This document shows positions 18,301 to 26,553 of a DNA stretch of 64,000 nucleotides, one piece after another. Source of the DNA: Rubellimicrobium thermophilum DSM 16684 (GTDB lineage Bacteria > Pseudomonadota > Alphaproteobacteria > Rhodobacterales > Rhodobacteraceae); NCBI RefSeq assembly GCF_000442315.1, contig NZ_KE557320.1:645606-709605 (forward strand), read 5' to 3'. Each line of letters begins with the position of its first letter. Within the stretch, counting starts at the first letter, position 1. Position numbers and translations under genes: made by a program. The notes under the pieces were generated by a model. The model ran no database searches, was not told the DNA's origin, and saw only the letters and a list, made by a program, of their open reading frames with translations.

Positions 18301-18857
18301 ATGCTGGAGGAGGAGATCGACCGCCTGCGCGCCGGCAAGGGCGAAATGGTCGAAACCGAAGGCGGCTGGTCCCCGCAGATCAGCCTGGGCGTGCCCGTCC
18401 TGATCCCGGAGGATTATGTGCCCGACCTCGATGTCCGGCTCGGGCTCTATCGGCGGCTGGCCTCTCTCGAGACCAAGATGGAGCTGGAGGGTTTTGCGGC
18501 CGAGCTGATCGACCGTTTCGGCCCCCTCCCGCGGGAGGTGAACACCCTCCTTCTCGTGGTGCGCATCAAGGCCGCCTGCCGTCGGGCGGGGTGGCGCGTC
18601 TCGATGCGGGGCCGAAGGGGGCGACGATCCAGTTCCATCAGGATCGCTTTGCCAATCCGGCCGGCCTTGTGGAATTCCTCCAGGCGCGCGCAGGAACAGC
18701 ACGGATCAAGGACAACAGGCTCATCGTGCTGGGCGACTGGCCGACAGAGGCCGAGCGCATCAAGGCTGCCTTCGGCATCGTCCGCGATCTGGCCGAGAAG
18801 GCGGCCGAGGCGAAGGGCGCCTCAGCCGATCGGCCAAAGGCCGCTTCTGCGCAATAA
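15357..18857 (+). CDS. mfd: transcription-repair coupling factor Mfd (two frameshifts)
   Basis: ATP-dependent translocase that removes stalled RNA polymerase and recruits UvrA. The order is UvrB-like N-terminal domains (PAWDVLPYDRVSPNPEIAAARMATL), the RNA-polymerase interaction domain (DLVVHVEHGVGRFVGME), the helicase core with GDVGFGKTEVA and DEEQHFG, and a TRCF domain. The first ~30 codons from ATG 15357 (PLHVTVGGAPEGHDARL) are one frame off: removing one base near 15443-15450 restores AVLHVARDDRRLAAMRAAL. A missing G in 18588-18591 displaces the last ~88 codons, which read VARLDAGPKGATIQFHQD. Corrected length is about 1166 aa, normal for Mfd. Confidence 0.93.
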
Positions 18858-18901
18858 GGGGCCGATTGTGTGCCCCGCGGGGGGCGTGCTAGGCGCCTGG
18901 C

Positions 18902-19627
18902 ATGTTGGATCGCCGCCTCTCCGTCGTGATTCCTGCCTATAACGAGGAAGGGGCCATCGCCGCCCTCGTGCAGGAGACCTTTGCCGTCCTTCCGGCGGAG
19001 CTGCTGGGCGAGGTGATCGTCGTGGACGATGCCAGTGCCGATGGAACCGCAGGGGCGGTTCGCGCGCTCATCCCCCTCTACGGCGGGCGTCTGCGCCTGA
19101 TCCGGCATGCCGCTCGCGCGGGGCAGAGCGCCGCGGTGCGCAGCGGCGTTGCTGCCGCGCGGATGCGCCTGGTCGGCACCATGGACGGGGACGGCCAGAA
19201 TCCGCCGGCCGATCTCGCCCGCCTGGCCGCGGCCTGGGCGCCCGAGGGGCCGCAGCTCGTGGGCGGGCACCGGACGACGCGGCGCGACAGCTGGTCCAAA
19301 CGGATCGGATCGCGCATCGGCAACGGGGTGCGCCGGGCCCTGCTGCGCGACGACTGCCCCGATTCGGGCTGCGGGCTGAAGGTGTTCGAGCGCGACCGCC
19401 ACCTCGCGCTGCCCTTCTTCCACGGCCAACACCGCTATCTGCCTGCGCTCTTCCGGGCACAGGGCTGCACGGCGCTGTTCCTGCCCGTGGGTGATCGTCC
19501 GCGCCAGCATGGCCGGTCCAACTACACCAACTGGCGCCGCGCCCTGCAGGGCGTGCCCGACCTGCTGGGTGTCGCCTGGCTCGTCCGGCGTGCACGGCCC
19601 GTCGCTGCGCAGGAGGAGGGAGCCTGA
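18902..19627 (+). CDS. family 2 glycosyltransferase (dolichol-phosphate-mannose synthase-like)
   Basis: A 241-residue cytoplasmic GT-A glycosyltransferase. It has SVVIPAYNEEGAI at the nucleotide-sugar site, VVDDASADGT, and the DxD-type metal motif in TMDGDGQNP (about residues 97-105). It lacks the C-terminal membrane helices of ArnC. Such enzymes charge a polyprenyl phosphate with a sugar. It is followed directly by an LAB_N protein and a GT39-like transferase, an arrangement typical of lipid-linked sugar transfer to an envelope glycan or lipid A. The acceptor is unknown. Confidence 0.88.
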   Translation: MLDRRLSVVIPAYNEEGAIAALVQETFAVLPAELLGEVIVVDDASADGTAGAVRALIPLYGGRLRLIRHAARAGQSAAVRSGVAAARMRLVGTMDGDGQNPPADLARLAAAWAPEGPQLVGGHRTTRRDSWSKRIGSRIGNGVRRALLRDDCPDSGCGLKVFERDRHLALPFFHGQHRYLPALFRAQGCTALFLPVGDRPRQHGRSNYTNWRRALQGVPDLLGVAWLVRRARPVAAQEEGA

Positions 19628-19944
19628 TGACCCAGATGCTTGTGGAGTTCTGGCGCAGCCATTCCACGGCCGAGCTGATCTGGATCGCCGTGGGCCTGAT
19701 CGCGCAGGGGATGTTCTCGGCCCGGTTCCTCGTCCAGTGGGTCGCCTCCGAAAGGGTTCGCCGCTCCATCGTGCCCGAAGCCTTCTGGTATTTCTCCTTC
19801 TTCGGCGGGGTGCTGCTCCTGGCCTATGCGATCCATCGCCGCGATCCGGTCTTCATCCTCGGACAGGCCTTCGGCCTGATCGTCTACACGCGCAACATCT
19901 GGTTCCTGCACCGGGCCCGCCGCGAGGGGATCGGCCCCGCGTGA
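19627..19944 (+). CDS. lipid-A-biosynthesis N-terminal domain (LAB_N) membrane protein
   Basis: A 105-residue protein with three predicted helices and the LAB_N signature: GMFSARFLVQWVASE, VPEAFWYFSFFGG and GQAFGLIVYTRNIWFL. It starts on the base where the preceding glycosyltransferase stop ends and overlaps the next gene by 4 bp, so the three are surely one operon. LAB_N proteins accompany polyprenyl-phosphate glycosyltransferases and may act as flippase-like partners, but this is not proven. Confidence 0.88.
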   Translation: MTQMLVEFWRSHSTAELIWIAVGLIAQGMFSARFLVQWVASERVRRSIVPEAFWYFSFFGGVLLLAYAIHRRDPVFILGQAFGLIVYTRNIWFLHRARREGIGPA

Positions 19945-21329
19945 GCGAGAACAGCGTCTGGCGGGCCGTCATCCTCGGCTATGTCCTGCTCCATGCCCTG
20001 CTGCGCCTGACGCATGGATCCGCCCTCTACTGGGACGAGGCCGAGGCGCTCTTCCATGCCCGTCGGCTCGAATGGGGCTACGGGCCGCAGCCGCCGCTCT
20101 ATTTCTGGCTCCAGTGGGGAGTGTTCCGGCTTCTGGGCGAAGGAAGGCTGGCCGTCATTCTCCTGCGCGATGCCGTGCTGGCGGGGGCGCTGCTGGCCCT
20201 CTTCGGTCTGCTCTCGCGCGAGGCGGGGCCGCGCATCGCGGGGGTGTCGGTGCTGCTGCTCGGCCTGTTTCCGGTCTTCTCCTGGACGACACAGACCTTT
20301 CTGACCCACTCGGTCCTGGCCTTCCTGTGCGCCGTCCTCGTGACGGGCGCGATGCTCCGGCTGATGCGCGCCCCCTCCCGGCCTGCGGCGCTGACCCTGG
20401 GGGTGCTGCTGGGCCTCGGGACGCTCTCCAAGCTCAACTTCGTCCTGTGGCCCCTGGCCCTTGTCCTGGCCGCGCTTCTGCTTCCCGAATGGCGGGCCCG
20501 GCTGCGCCCCGGCCTCTTGGCTCTGGCCCTGCTGCCGGCGGGCCTGCTGGTCGCCCCTTATGCGCTCTGGGCTGCGCTGAACCCCGCTATGGCGGGGGCC
20601 AGCCTCGATTCGCTGGGGCTTGCACGGGATGGCGGGCTGGATGCGGCTGCGGATGGTCTGCTGGCCCTCGCCCAGGCGCTGGCGGCCTTCGGGGGGCTTT
20701 GCCGCGCTCGGCCTCATTCCCGTCGCGCTGATCGCCCGAGGGCGGCACCGGATCCGGCAAGGACGGAGCTTCGGCCCCTTGCACGGCTGCTGCTGATGGC
20801 GCTGGTCTGCACGGTGCTCCTGATCGGTTTCGCGGTTCTGGCCGGGGGCGTCACGAATCTGCGCGAACGCTGGTTCCTGCCGGTGGGCTGGGCGCTGGCG
20901 CCCTGGCTTGCGATCCGGCTCTGGCCCGCCCTGGAGCAGAGGGGGCAGCGCGCGCTGATGGTGCTGGGCGGGGGCGCCTGGGCAGTGGGTCTGGCGGCCT
21001 TCGCCATGCTTCCGCTGGTCGATCCGGGGCGGGCCATGACCGATTTCCGCCCCCTCGCGGAGCGTGTCGGCGCATGGCAGGCCGCCGGCCTGCCGGTTCT
21101 GGTGGACGGCGCCATTACCGGGGGGAACCTCCGCCTCGCGGCGCCTGGGCTTGATCTTCATCTGGCGGATCCGGGCCGCTGGCCATCCGGGTCCTTTCTT
21201 CTGGTGATGGAGGGGCAGGGCGCCTGCCTGCAGGATCTCCCTCTGCGGATCGCGCAGGCCGACCAGGTCTTCGTTCCACGGGGGGATGAGAGAGAGCCGT
21301 TCCGGCTCTGCGTGATCGGGGCAGGCTGA
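19941..21329 (+). CDS. GT39-like integral membrane glycosyltransferase (internal shifted segment)
   Basis: A multi-span membrane protein of about 462 aa, related to the dolichyl-phosphate-mannose/ArnT transferases. It starts with GTG 19941 (MSENSVWRAVILGYVLLHALL), overlapping LAB_N by 4 bp. The first periplasmic loop has the acidic pair in ALYWDEAEALFHARRL expected at the active site. Ten or so helices follow. Between 20691-20696 (one G too many) and 20776-20779 (one C too few) the frame is displaced; the other frame reads GFAALGLIPVALIARGR, the expected membrane helix. The two shifts cancel, so the ORF stays open but about 28 residues are wrong. Confidence 0.85.
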   Translation: MSENSVWRAVILGYVLLHALLRLTHGSALYWDEAEALFHARRLEWGYGPQPPLYFWLQWGVFRLLGEGRLAVILLRDAVLAGALLALFGLLSREAGPRIAGVSVLLLGLFPVFSWTTQTFLTHSVLAFLCAVLVTGAMLRLMRAPSRPAALTLGVLLGLGTLSKLNFVLWPLALVLAALLLPEWRARLRPGLLALALLPAGLLVAPYALWAALNPAMAGASLDSLGLARDGGLDAAADGLLALAQALAAFGGLCRARPHSRRADRPRAAPDPARTELRPLARLLLMALVCTVLLIGFAVLAGGVTNLRERWFLPVGWALAPWLAIRLWPALEQRGQRALMVLGGGAWAVGLAAFAMLPLVDPGRAMTDFRPLAERVGAWQAAGLPVLVDGAITGGNLRLAAPGLDLHLADPGRWPSGSFLLVMEGQGACLQDLPLRIAQADQVFVPRGDEREPFRLCVIGAG

Positions 21330-21495
21330 ACGGGCCCCATGCGCAAGGCAGGGGCGATATCCGCGAATTTCTTCCGCCGCGGAAGAAACTTTCCGGGATT
21401 TGATTCACTGACCCTCAAATGCCCTTCCGATTTTCTTCTCATTATGAAGAAAGCTGCCCGTTGCCGCCCCGTCACCCGCGGTGTAAGCAGCCGGC

Positions 21496-22119
21496 ATGGC
21501 CGGCGCCGATCCCCGATCCCTGTTCCGCATCGCCCGGGCCGACGGGTCCGAAGGGCATGCCCCGCCCATCGATCTGGGGGCCCGCGTGCGCGAACTGCGC
21601 CGCGCGCGGGACTGGACGCTCGAGCAGGCCGCGCGAAAGGCCGGTCTGGCCCGTTCGACGCTTTCCAAGATCGAAAACGGGCAGATGTCGCCCACCTATG
21701 ACGCGCTCAAGAAGCTGGCCGTGGGGCTTGGCATCTCGGTGCCGCAGCTCTTCACCCCTGCGCCGGCGCCGCAGGCGAACGGGCGGATGACGGTGACCCG
21801 CGCGGGCGAGGGGGCGGCGCATCTGACCACCACCTATGAGCATGAGCTTCTGGCCGAATCGCTCAGCCGCAAGCGGATGCTGCCTTATCGGGCCCGCGTC
21901 CGGGCCCGCCGCATGGAGGAGTTCGACGGCTGGGTCCGGCATGAGGGGGAAGAGTTCCTCTATGTGCTGACGGGGCGCATCCGGCTCTTCACCGAGTTCT
22001 ACGAACCGGTGGACATGGCCCGCGGCGACAGCGCCTACTACGATGCCGCGATGGGCCACAATGTCATCAGCATCAGCCAGGACGACGCCACCATCCTCTG
22101 GGTCACCTCGCTGGGCTGA
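21496..22119 (+). CDS. XRE-family regulator with C-terminal cupin domain
   Basis: A 207-residue regulator. An N-terminal Xre helix-turn-helix (about 27-85, LEQAARKAGLARSTLSKIENG) joins to a cupin_2 sensor domain (about 125-205, with EGEEFLYVLTGRI and MARGDSAYYDAAMGHNV). The fusion is a familiar one- or two-component metabolite sensor type (SutR/PuuR-like). It stands alone; neighbouring genes do not reveal the ligand. About 100 bp upstream are AT-richer (21360-21440) and probably contain its promoter. Confidence 0.88.
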   Translation: MAGADPRSLFRIARADGSEGHAPPIDLGARVRELRRARDWTLEQAARKAGLARSTLSKIENGQMSPTYDALKKLAVGLGISVPQLFTPAPAPQANGRMTVTRAGEGAAHLTTTYEHELLAESLSRKRMLPYRARVRARRMEEFDGWVRHEGEEFLYVLTGRIRLFTEFYEPVDMARGDSAYYDAAMGHNVISISQDDATILWVTSLG

Positions 22120-22166
22120 GGGGGGGCATCCGAGGGGCGGCCGTCGGCCGAAGATGTTTACCGGAT

Positions 22167-22181
22167 CTTAACCTTTTCATG
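22167..22181. repeat. 15-nt AT-rich motif, copy 2
   Basis: CTTAACCTTTTCATG, identical to positions 408-422. It starts 48 bp after the XRE-cupin stop codon and is far from any gene start in either direction, unlike copy 1. This weakens a promoter role and leaves open a terminator-associated or dispersed element. Confidence 0.35.
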
Positions 22182-22550
22182 GCAGTCTGGGTCTGCGCGC
22201 GGGAATCGCCGGGGCCGGGGGGCTCGTCCTCCCCCGGCAGGCACGCCGGAGGAGGAAGGCGCGCGGGCTCTTGCGGCTCTCCCCGGATGGGCTCCGGCCG
22301 CGATCCCTGCTCTTTGTCGGAACCCGGGTGCCCGGTTCACCATAGCCACACCCCGGGGTGGCCTGCGCCGCCTGGACGGCTCCGCGCTTACCCGCCCGGC
22401 GGGCGGGTGGCGGATGGCGCAGCGCCCCGGTCTGCCCCTCCGTGGGGGGGGATCGCTGGCGCCCCGTCGCCTGTCCCGCTCTCGGGTGTCCCGCTCTCGG
22501 GGTGCGTCCTGCACCTGGACGAGCAGGGGAGGGTCACAGACCACAGCAGA

Positions 22551-22569
22551 GGGCGCCCGCAGGGCGCCC
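22551..22569 (-). terminator. stem-loop downstream of the peptide-binding protein gene
   Basis: GGGCGCCC (22551-22558), loop GCA, GGGCGCCC (22562-22569). It lies 28 bp beyond the stop codon of the minus-strand gene ending at 22598. The 8-bp stem is strong, but only a pyrimidine-rich tail (CTCTGCTG) follows on that strand. Confidence 0.5.
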
Positions 22570-22597
22570 CGGATGGCCAGGGATGGGCCTGTCCGCG

Positions 22598-24427
22598 CTA
22601 TTGCGCAGGCGTGTCTTCCCACCACCAGACATCCGGCTGCCAGCCCGGCCAATCGCCCATGAGGGGGAGCCGCTCGGGGAATTTCAGCTCGGCGGCATGG
22701 GCGATGCGGGCGACATTCCACTGGTAGAAGGGAATGACATAGCGCCCGGCTGTCAGGACACGATCCAAGGCCTGGACGGCAGCGACGAAGTCCTCGTTGC
22801 TTTCGGCGTTGAGCATGTCGTTGATCAGCCCGTCGATGGCGGGGCTCTTGACGCCCATCAGGTTGCGCCCGCCCGGTTCGTCCGCGGGGCCGGAGCCGAA
22901 ATAGAGCACCTGTTCGTTGCCGGGGCTGAGCGAGACCGCACGGCGGTAATAGGTCATGTCGAAGTCGTAATTGTCCGTGCGTTCCTTGTATTGCGCGCTG
23001 TCCACCGAAGTGACGGTCGCCTGGATGCCGAGCCGTGCGAGCGACTGGACATACATGTTCACGATCGCCGCCACCTCGGAGGAGCCGTTCTCGAGGAGGA
23101 TCTCGAAGGCAAAGGGTTCGCCGGCGGCATTGCGCAGCACGCCATCCTGGCCGAGCGTCCAGCCCGCCTCGCCCAGCCTTTCGAGGGCGAGCGTGATATT
23201 GGCGCGGTTGCGCTCGGTCCCGTCGCCGACGGGCAGGCTGTAGCCTTCCATGGCGCCGGGGGGCAGGTAGTCCTCGTATTGGCAAGATATTCGGCCACGC
23301 GGCCTTCGGCCGGGCCGGGCGTCATGCCGAGGGGGCTGTTGGAATAGAAGGACGTGATTCGCGGCTGTTCGCCCCCGGTCATCGCCTCATTGATGAACTC
23401 GAAATTGAAGGCGAGGATGAGCGCATCGCGCACGCGCCAGTCCCTCGAACAGCGGATCGCGCGTGTTCATCACGAGGCCCGTCATCCCCGAAGGGCGCTG
23501 ATGCGGCACTTCGGACAGCACGATTTTCCCCTCGCGGGCCAGGGGGAAGTCGTATTGCGTCTGCCAGCGCGCGACATTGCTTTCGCGCATGATGTTGGTT
23601 TCGCCGATCTTGAAGCTCTCGAAGGCGGCCGTCTCGTCGCCGAAGAATTCGTAGCGCACCTCGTCAAGATTCATGGTGCCGCGGCGGAAGGGGATGTCGG
23701 CGCCCCAGTAGTCCGGGTCGCGCCGCAGCACGACATAGCGGCCGGCCTCGAAGCTTTCCACGACATAGGGGCCGGAGGTGATGGGAATGATCTCGAGCCC
23801 GTCGGCATTGGCGAAGTCCACCCCTTCCCACTGGGCCTTCTGCAGGATCGGGCGCAGCCCGGCGAGCATGGCAAGCTCGCGGTCCTGGGTATTGAAGGTG
23901 ATGCGGATACCGCGTTCGCCGACGGGTTCGATGGATTCGACCTTTTCCCAGAAGGTCCGGTAGCGGGGATGCCCCTGAGTGCCGAGCGTCTCGTAGGACC
24001 AGATCACATCCTCGACGGTGACGGGATCGCCGTTGGAAAAGCGGGCCTCCGGGCGCAGATGGAACTCGACCCATGACCGGTCGGGCGCGGTCTCCACGGT
24101 CTCGGCCAGCAGGCCGTAGAGGGTGAAGGGCTCATCGAGCGTCCGGCCCATCAGGCTCTCGGTCACGAGATAGGTCAGCTGCCAGGGAACCGTGCCCTTG
24201 AGGATATAGGGATTGAGGCTGTCGAATGTGCCGACCTCGGCCGAGATCACGGCGCCGCCCTTGGGCGCGTCCGGATTCACATAGGGAAGATGCGTGAAGT
24301 CCGGCGGCAGGGCAGGCTCACCATACATGGCGATGCCATGGCTGGGTTCGGCCCAGGCGGCGGTCGAAAGAAGGAGAGCCGCAAGAGCGGCATTTCGCCC
24401 TCCGGTTGCAATGCGAAGTGGTGTCAT
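22598..24427 (-). CDS. yejA: family 5 extracellular solute-binding protein (YejA-like; two frameshifts)
   Basis: Periplasmic oligopeptide-binding protein of an ABC importer. The ATG at 24427 starts a signal peptide (MTPLRIATGGRNAALAALLL, cleavage after AWA). The mature part begins with GIAMYGEPALPPDF and YVNPDAPKGG, the hallmark of YejA-type proteins that bind peptides or microcin C-like compounds. SBP_bac_5 sequence continues to the end. One extra base in the C-run 23442-23444 and one missing base at about 23279-23282 break the frame. Corrected, the joins read LFEDWRVRDALILAF and EYLAQYEDYLPPGAMEGY, for ~609 aa, normal for the family. No permease or ATPase gene lies beside it. Confidence 0.88.
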
Positions 24428-24541
24428 GGCTTGGTTCGGACCTCCTGCCCCGGTTCTGCCCTGTTCGCCGAGGTTACGGGCGGCGGGCCGCGAAATCAAA
24501 CTTTTGGCTGGCGAAACGTCGAGGAAAGGTCTATAAGGGAC

Positions 24542-24618
24542 TCACTGCTCGATAGGTTTCTTGCCTGTATGAAACCTGCCTCAACAACTTGACGCCCGCC
24601 CCGCGGCGGGCGTTTTTT
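24542..24618 (+). ncRNA. candidate small RNA ending in a strong intrinsic terminator
   Basis: A stretch of ~77 nt in the 518-bp gap between two divergent genes that has the layout of a stand-alone sRNA. A CTATAA box is at 24531-24536. A first hairpin is AGGTTTC (24554-24560)/GAAACCT (24571-24577). An unpaired linker (CAACAACTTG) follows, and then the terminator at 24592-24618. No open reading frame precedes the terminator on this strand, so it must end a non-coding or very short transcript. I cannot name a known RNA family. The 5' end is estimated only from the -10-like box; no good -35 is visible at ideal spacing. Confidence 0.5.
24592..24618 (+). terminator. intrinsic terminator
   Basis: ACGCCCGCC (24592-24600), loop CCGC, GGCGGGCGT (24605-24613), followed by a run of six T (24613-24618). 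It is the only textbook terminator with a T-tract that I see in the window. It is on the plus strand with no plus-strand gene within 2 kb upstream. Confidence 0.85.
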
Positions 24619-24945
24619 CTTGCCCCATCGTTCCGCTGCGGACAACTTCAAGCAAAATCTCAGGATTCCCGGGGCTTCGCATCGCGGCCCCAAACCCCAG
24701 GCCGTCGGGTGGCGGGCGGAACGCGGCCGCGCTGCCGTCCGAATCGCCCTCGCAGGCGGGAATCACCCGGTGATGTTCCATCTTTATCCACAGGGGCAAG
24801 AGGTTGACCGAATCACTTGAGGCGGGACGGGAGTCGCCGCTTCTCCCCTCTTGATGGACAAGGATGAGCAAGGCAGGCGGCAGGCCGTTGCACCGGAAGC
24901 CTGACCTGGTCATGCTGCATCTGCGTAATCCGACGGAGCCGACAG

Positions 24946-25731
24946 ATGTCCTCTTCCCGCCCTCTCGAAGGCCGTCATGCGATCGTGACCGGTTCGACAT
25001 CCGGGATCGGCCTGGGTGTGGCGCGCGCCCTGGCGGGGGCCGGTGCGGCCGTGACCCTCAACTCCTTCACCGACCGGCCCGAGGATCATGCCATCGCGCA
25101 GGCCATGGCCGATGAATTTTCGGTGACGGTCCGCTACATCCGTGCCGACATGAGTCAGGGGGAGGAATGCCGGGCGCTGATCGCGCAGGCCGGCGGCTGC
25201 GATATCCTCGTGAACAATGCGGGGATCCAGCATGTCGCACCCATTGAAGACTTCCCACCCGAGACCTGGGATCGAATCCTGGCGATCAATCTGGCTTCTG
25301 CCTTTCACACGATCGCGGCCGCGCTGCCGGGCATGCGGGCAAGGGGATGGGGCCGGATCATCAACATGGCCTCGGCGCATGGCCTCACCGCCTCCCCCTA
25401 CAAGGCGGCCTATGTCGCCGCGAAGCACGGTCTGGTCGGTCTCACGAAGACGGTTGCGCTGGAGGTGGCAGGGCAGGGCATCACCTGCAACGCGATCTGT
25501 CCCGGCTATGTCCTGACCCCGCTCGTGGAGGCGCAGATCCCGGATCAGATGCGGACGCATGGCATGGACCGCGAAACCGTCATCCGCGAAGTGATGCTGG
25601 CGCGCCAGCCGTCGCGGCAGTTCGCGACGGTCGAGCAGATCGGCGGCACGACGGTCTTCCTCTGTTCGGAGGCCGCGGCGCAGATCACCGGCACGACGAT
25701 CAGCGTCGATGGCGGCTGGACGGCGCTCTAG
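24946..25731 (+). CDS. bdhA: 3-hydroxybutyrate dehydrogenase (short-chain dehydrogenase)
   Basis: NAD-dependent oxidation of (R)-3-hydroxybutyrate to acetoacetate, part of polyhydroxybutyrate turnover. The 261 residues contain the SDR cofactor motif TGSTSGIG (15-22), NNAG (~89-92), and the catalytic Ser-Tyr-Lys (MASAHGL, then YVAAKHG). The block ICPGYVLTPLVEAQIPDQ is typical of this enzyme. The stop codon shares CTAG with the opposing DUF502 gene. A single good DnaA-box sequence lies upstream at 24784-24792, which I do not consider an origin. Confidence 0.92.
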   Translation: MSSSRPLEGRHAIVTGSTSGIGLGVARALAGAGAAVTLNSFTDRPEDHAIAQAMADEFSVTVRYIRADMSQGEECRALIAQAGGCDILVNNAGIQHVAPIEDFPPETWDRILAINLASAFHTIAAALPGMRARGWGRIINMASAHGLTASPYKAAYVAAKHGLVGLTKTVALEVAGQGITCNAICPGYVLTPLVEAQIPDQMRTHGMDRETVIREVMLARQPSRQFATVEQIGGTTVFLCSEAAAQITGTTISVDGGWTAL

Positions 25732-26474
25732 ACGCCCTCGCCGTTGCGAAGCGTGCCGCGCGGCATCTCCCCCGGATAGACCAGCCCGGCCGAGATCACG
25801 AGCTTGGCCGCATCCTCGAGCGTCATGTCGAGTTCGATGATCTCCGACCGGCGGACGAAGAACAGATAGCCGGTGGTGGCGTTCGGGGTATTGGGACGGA
25901 ACAGGCAGACCCAGGGATCGTCCTCTCCGTCGGACAGGCGTTCGCGCAGCTCTCCCTTGGCCGGTGCCGTGATGAAGGCGATCGTCCAGCAGTCCTTGCG
26001 CGGGAACTGCACCAGACAGGCCTTCTCGAACTTCACCTCGGAGTTCGAGATGAGCGTTTCCGCGATCTGCTTGACGGCGTTGTAGACGGATCGGACGACG
26101 GGCACGCGGCCCAGGATCTCTTCTCCGGCGCGCAGCAGGCTGCGACCGATCAGCCCCTTGGCCATCCAGCCGATGAGGACCGTGAAGATCAGGAAGACGA
26201 CAACTCCGACACCGCGGATGTTGACATCGATCCATTCGGGCGATCCCCGGGGATTGCCCAGCCACCGGTTGATCATCGCATCCGGATGCCAGTAGCGCGG
26301 CACGAAGGGCATCACGAAGCCGTCCACCCAGCCGACCGCCGTCCAGATGAGCCAGACGGTCAGGCCCAGGGGCGCAATGACCACGACGCCCGCGAAGAAG
26401 TTGTTGCGGATCGCGCTGGCGATGCGGGTGATCAGCCAGTGACGGGGCCGGGGAGGCTTCGCGGGTGCGGTCAT
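25728..26474 (-). CDS. DUF502 family membrane protein
   Basis: A 248-residue protein with two membrane spans near the N-terminus (FFAGVVVIAPLGLTVWLIW and VGVVVFLIFTVLIGWMAKGL) and a soluble C-terminal domain. DUF502 landmarks are GRVPVVRSVYNAVKQ and the TPNATTGYLFFVRR block. The family is widespread and of unknown function. Its stop overlaps that of bdhA by 4 bp in a convergent arrangement. Confidence 0.88.
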   Translation of the reverse strand: MTAPAKPPRPRHWLITRIASAIRNNFFAGVVVIAPLGLTVWLIWTAVGWVDGFVMPFVPRYWHPDAMINRWLGNPRGSPEWIDVNIRGVGVVVFLIFTVLIGWMAKGLIGRSLLRAGEEILGRVPVVRSVYNAVKQIAETLISNSEVKFEKACLVQFPRKDCWTIAFITAPAKGELRERLSDGEDDPWVCLFRPNTPNATTGYLFFVRRSEIIELDMTLEDAAKLVISAGLVYPGEMPRGTLRNGEGV

Positions 26475-26553
26475 GTCAGGGGGACTCGGTCCTCTGGCGG
26501 ATCCTGTCTAGGGCAGGGACCGGCCTTCCCGCAATGGCGGCCAGCGCCATCCT

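Larger units (their letters stand above)
22120..22597. other. 478-bp intergenic region after the XRE-cupin gene
   Basis: No supported gene. It contains the second copy of the 15-nt motif (22167-22181), a near-tandem duplication of tcccgctctcgggtg at about 22479-22505, and the hairpin at 22551-22569. A 182-codon frame beginning inside the motif at 22179 has low-complexity composition and runs into the opposing gene, so I do not call it. Confidence 0.5.

Noticed and set aside
15379-18702. Open frame of 1107 codons antisense to mfd
   Set aside because: Mirror image of Mfd codons; histidine/glycine/glutamine-rich without any family match.
22179-22727. 182-codon plus-strand frame in the gap after the XRE-cupin gene
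   Set aside because: Low-complexity translation, no ribosome site, and it runs into the antisense of the peptide-binding-protein gene.
24784-24792. TTATCCACA, a perfect DnaA box, as a sign of a replication origin
   Set aside because: A single box without AT-rich unwinding region, further boxes or origin-type genes nearby; expected by chance.
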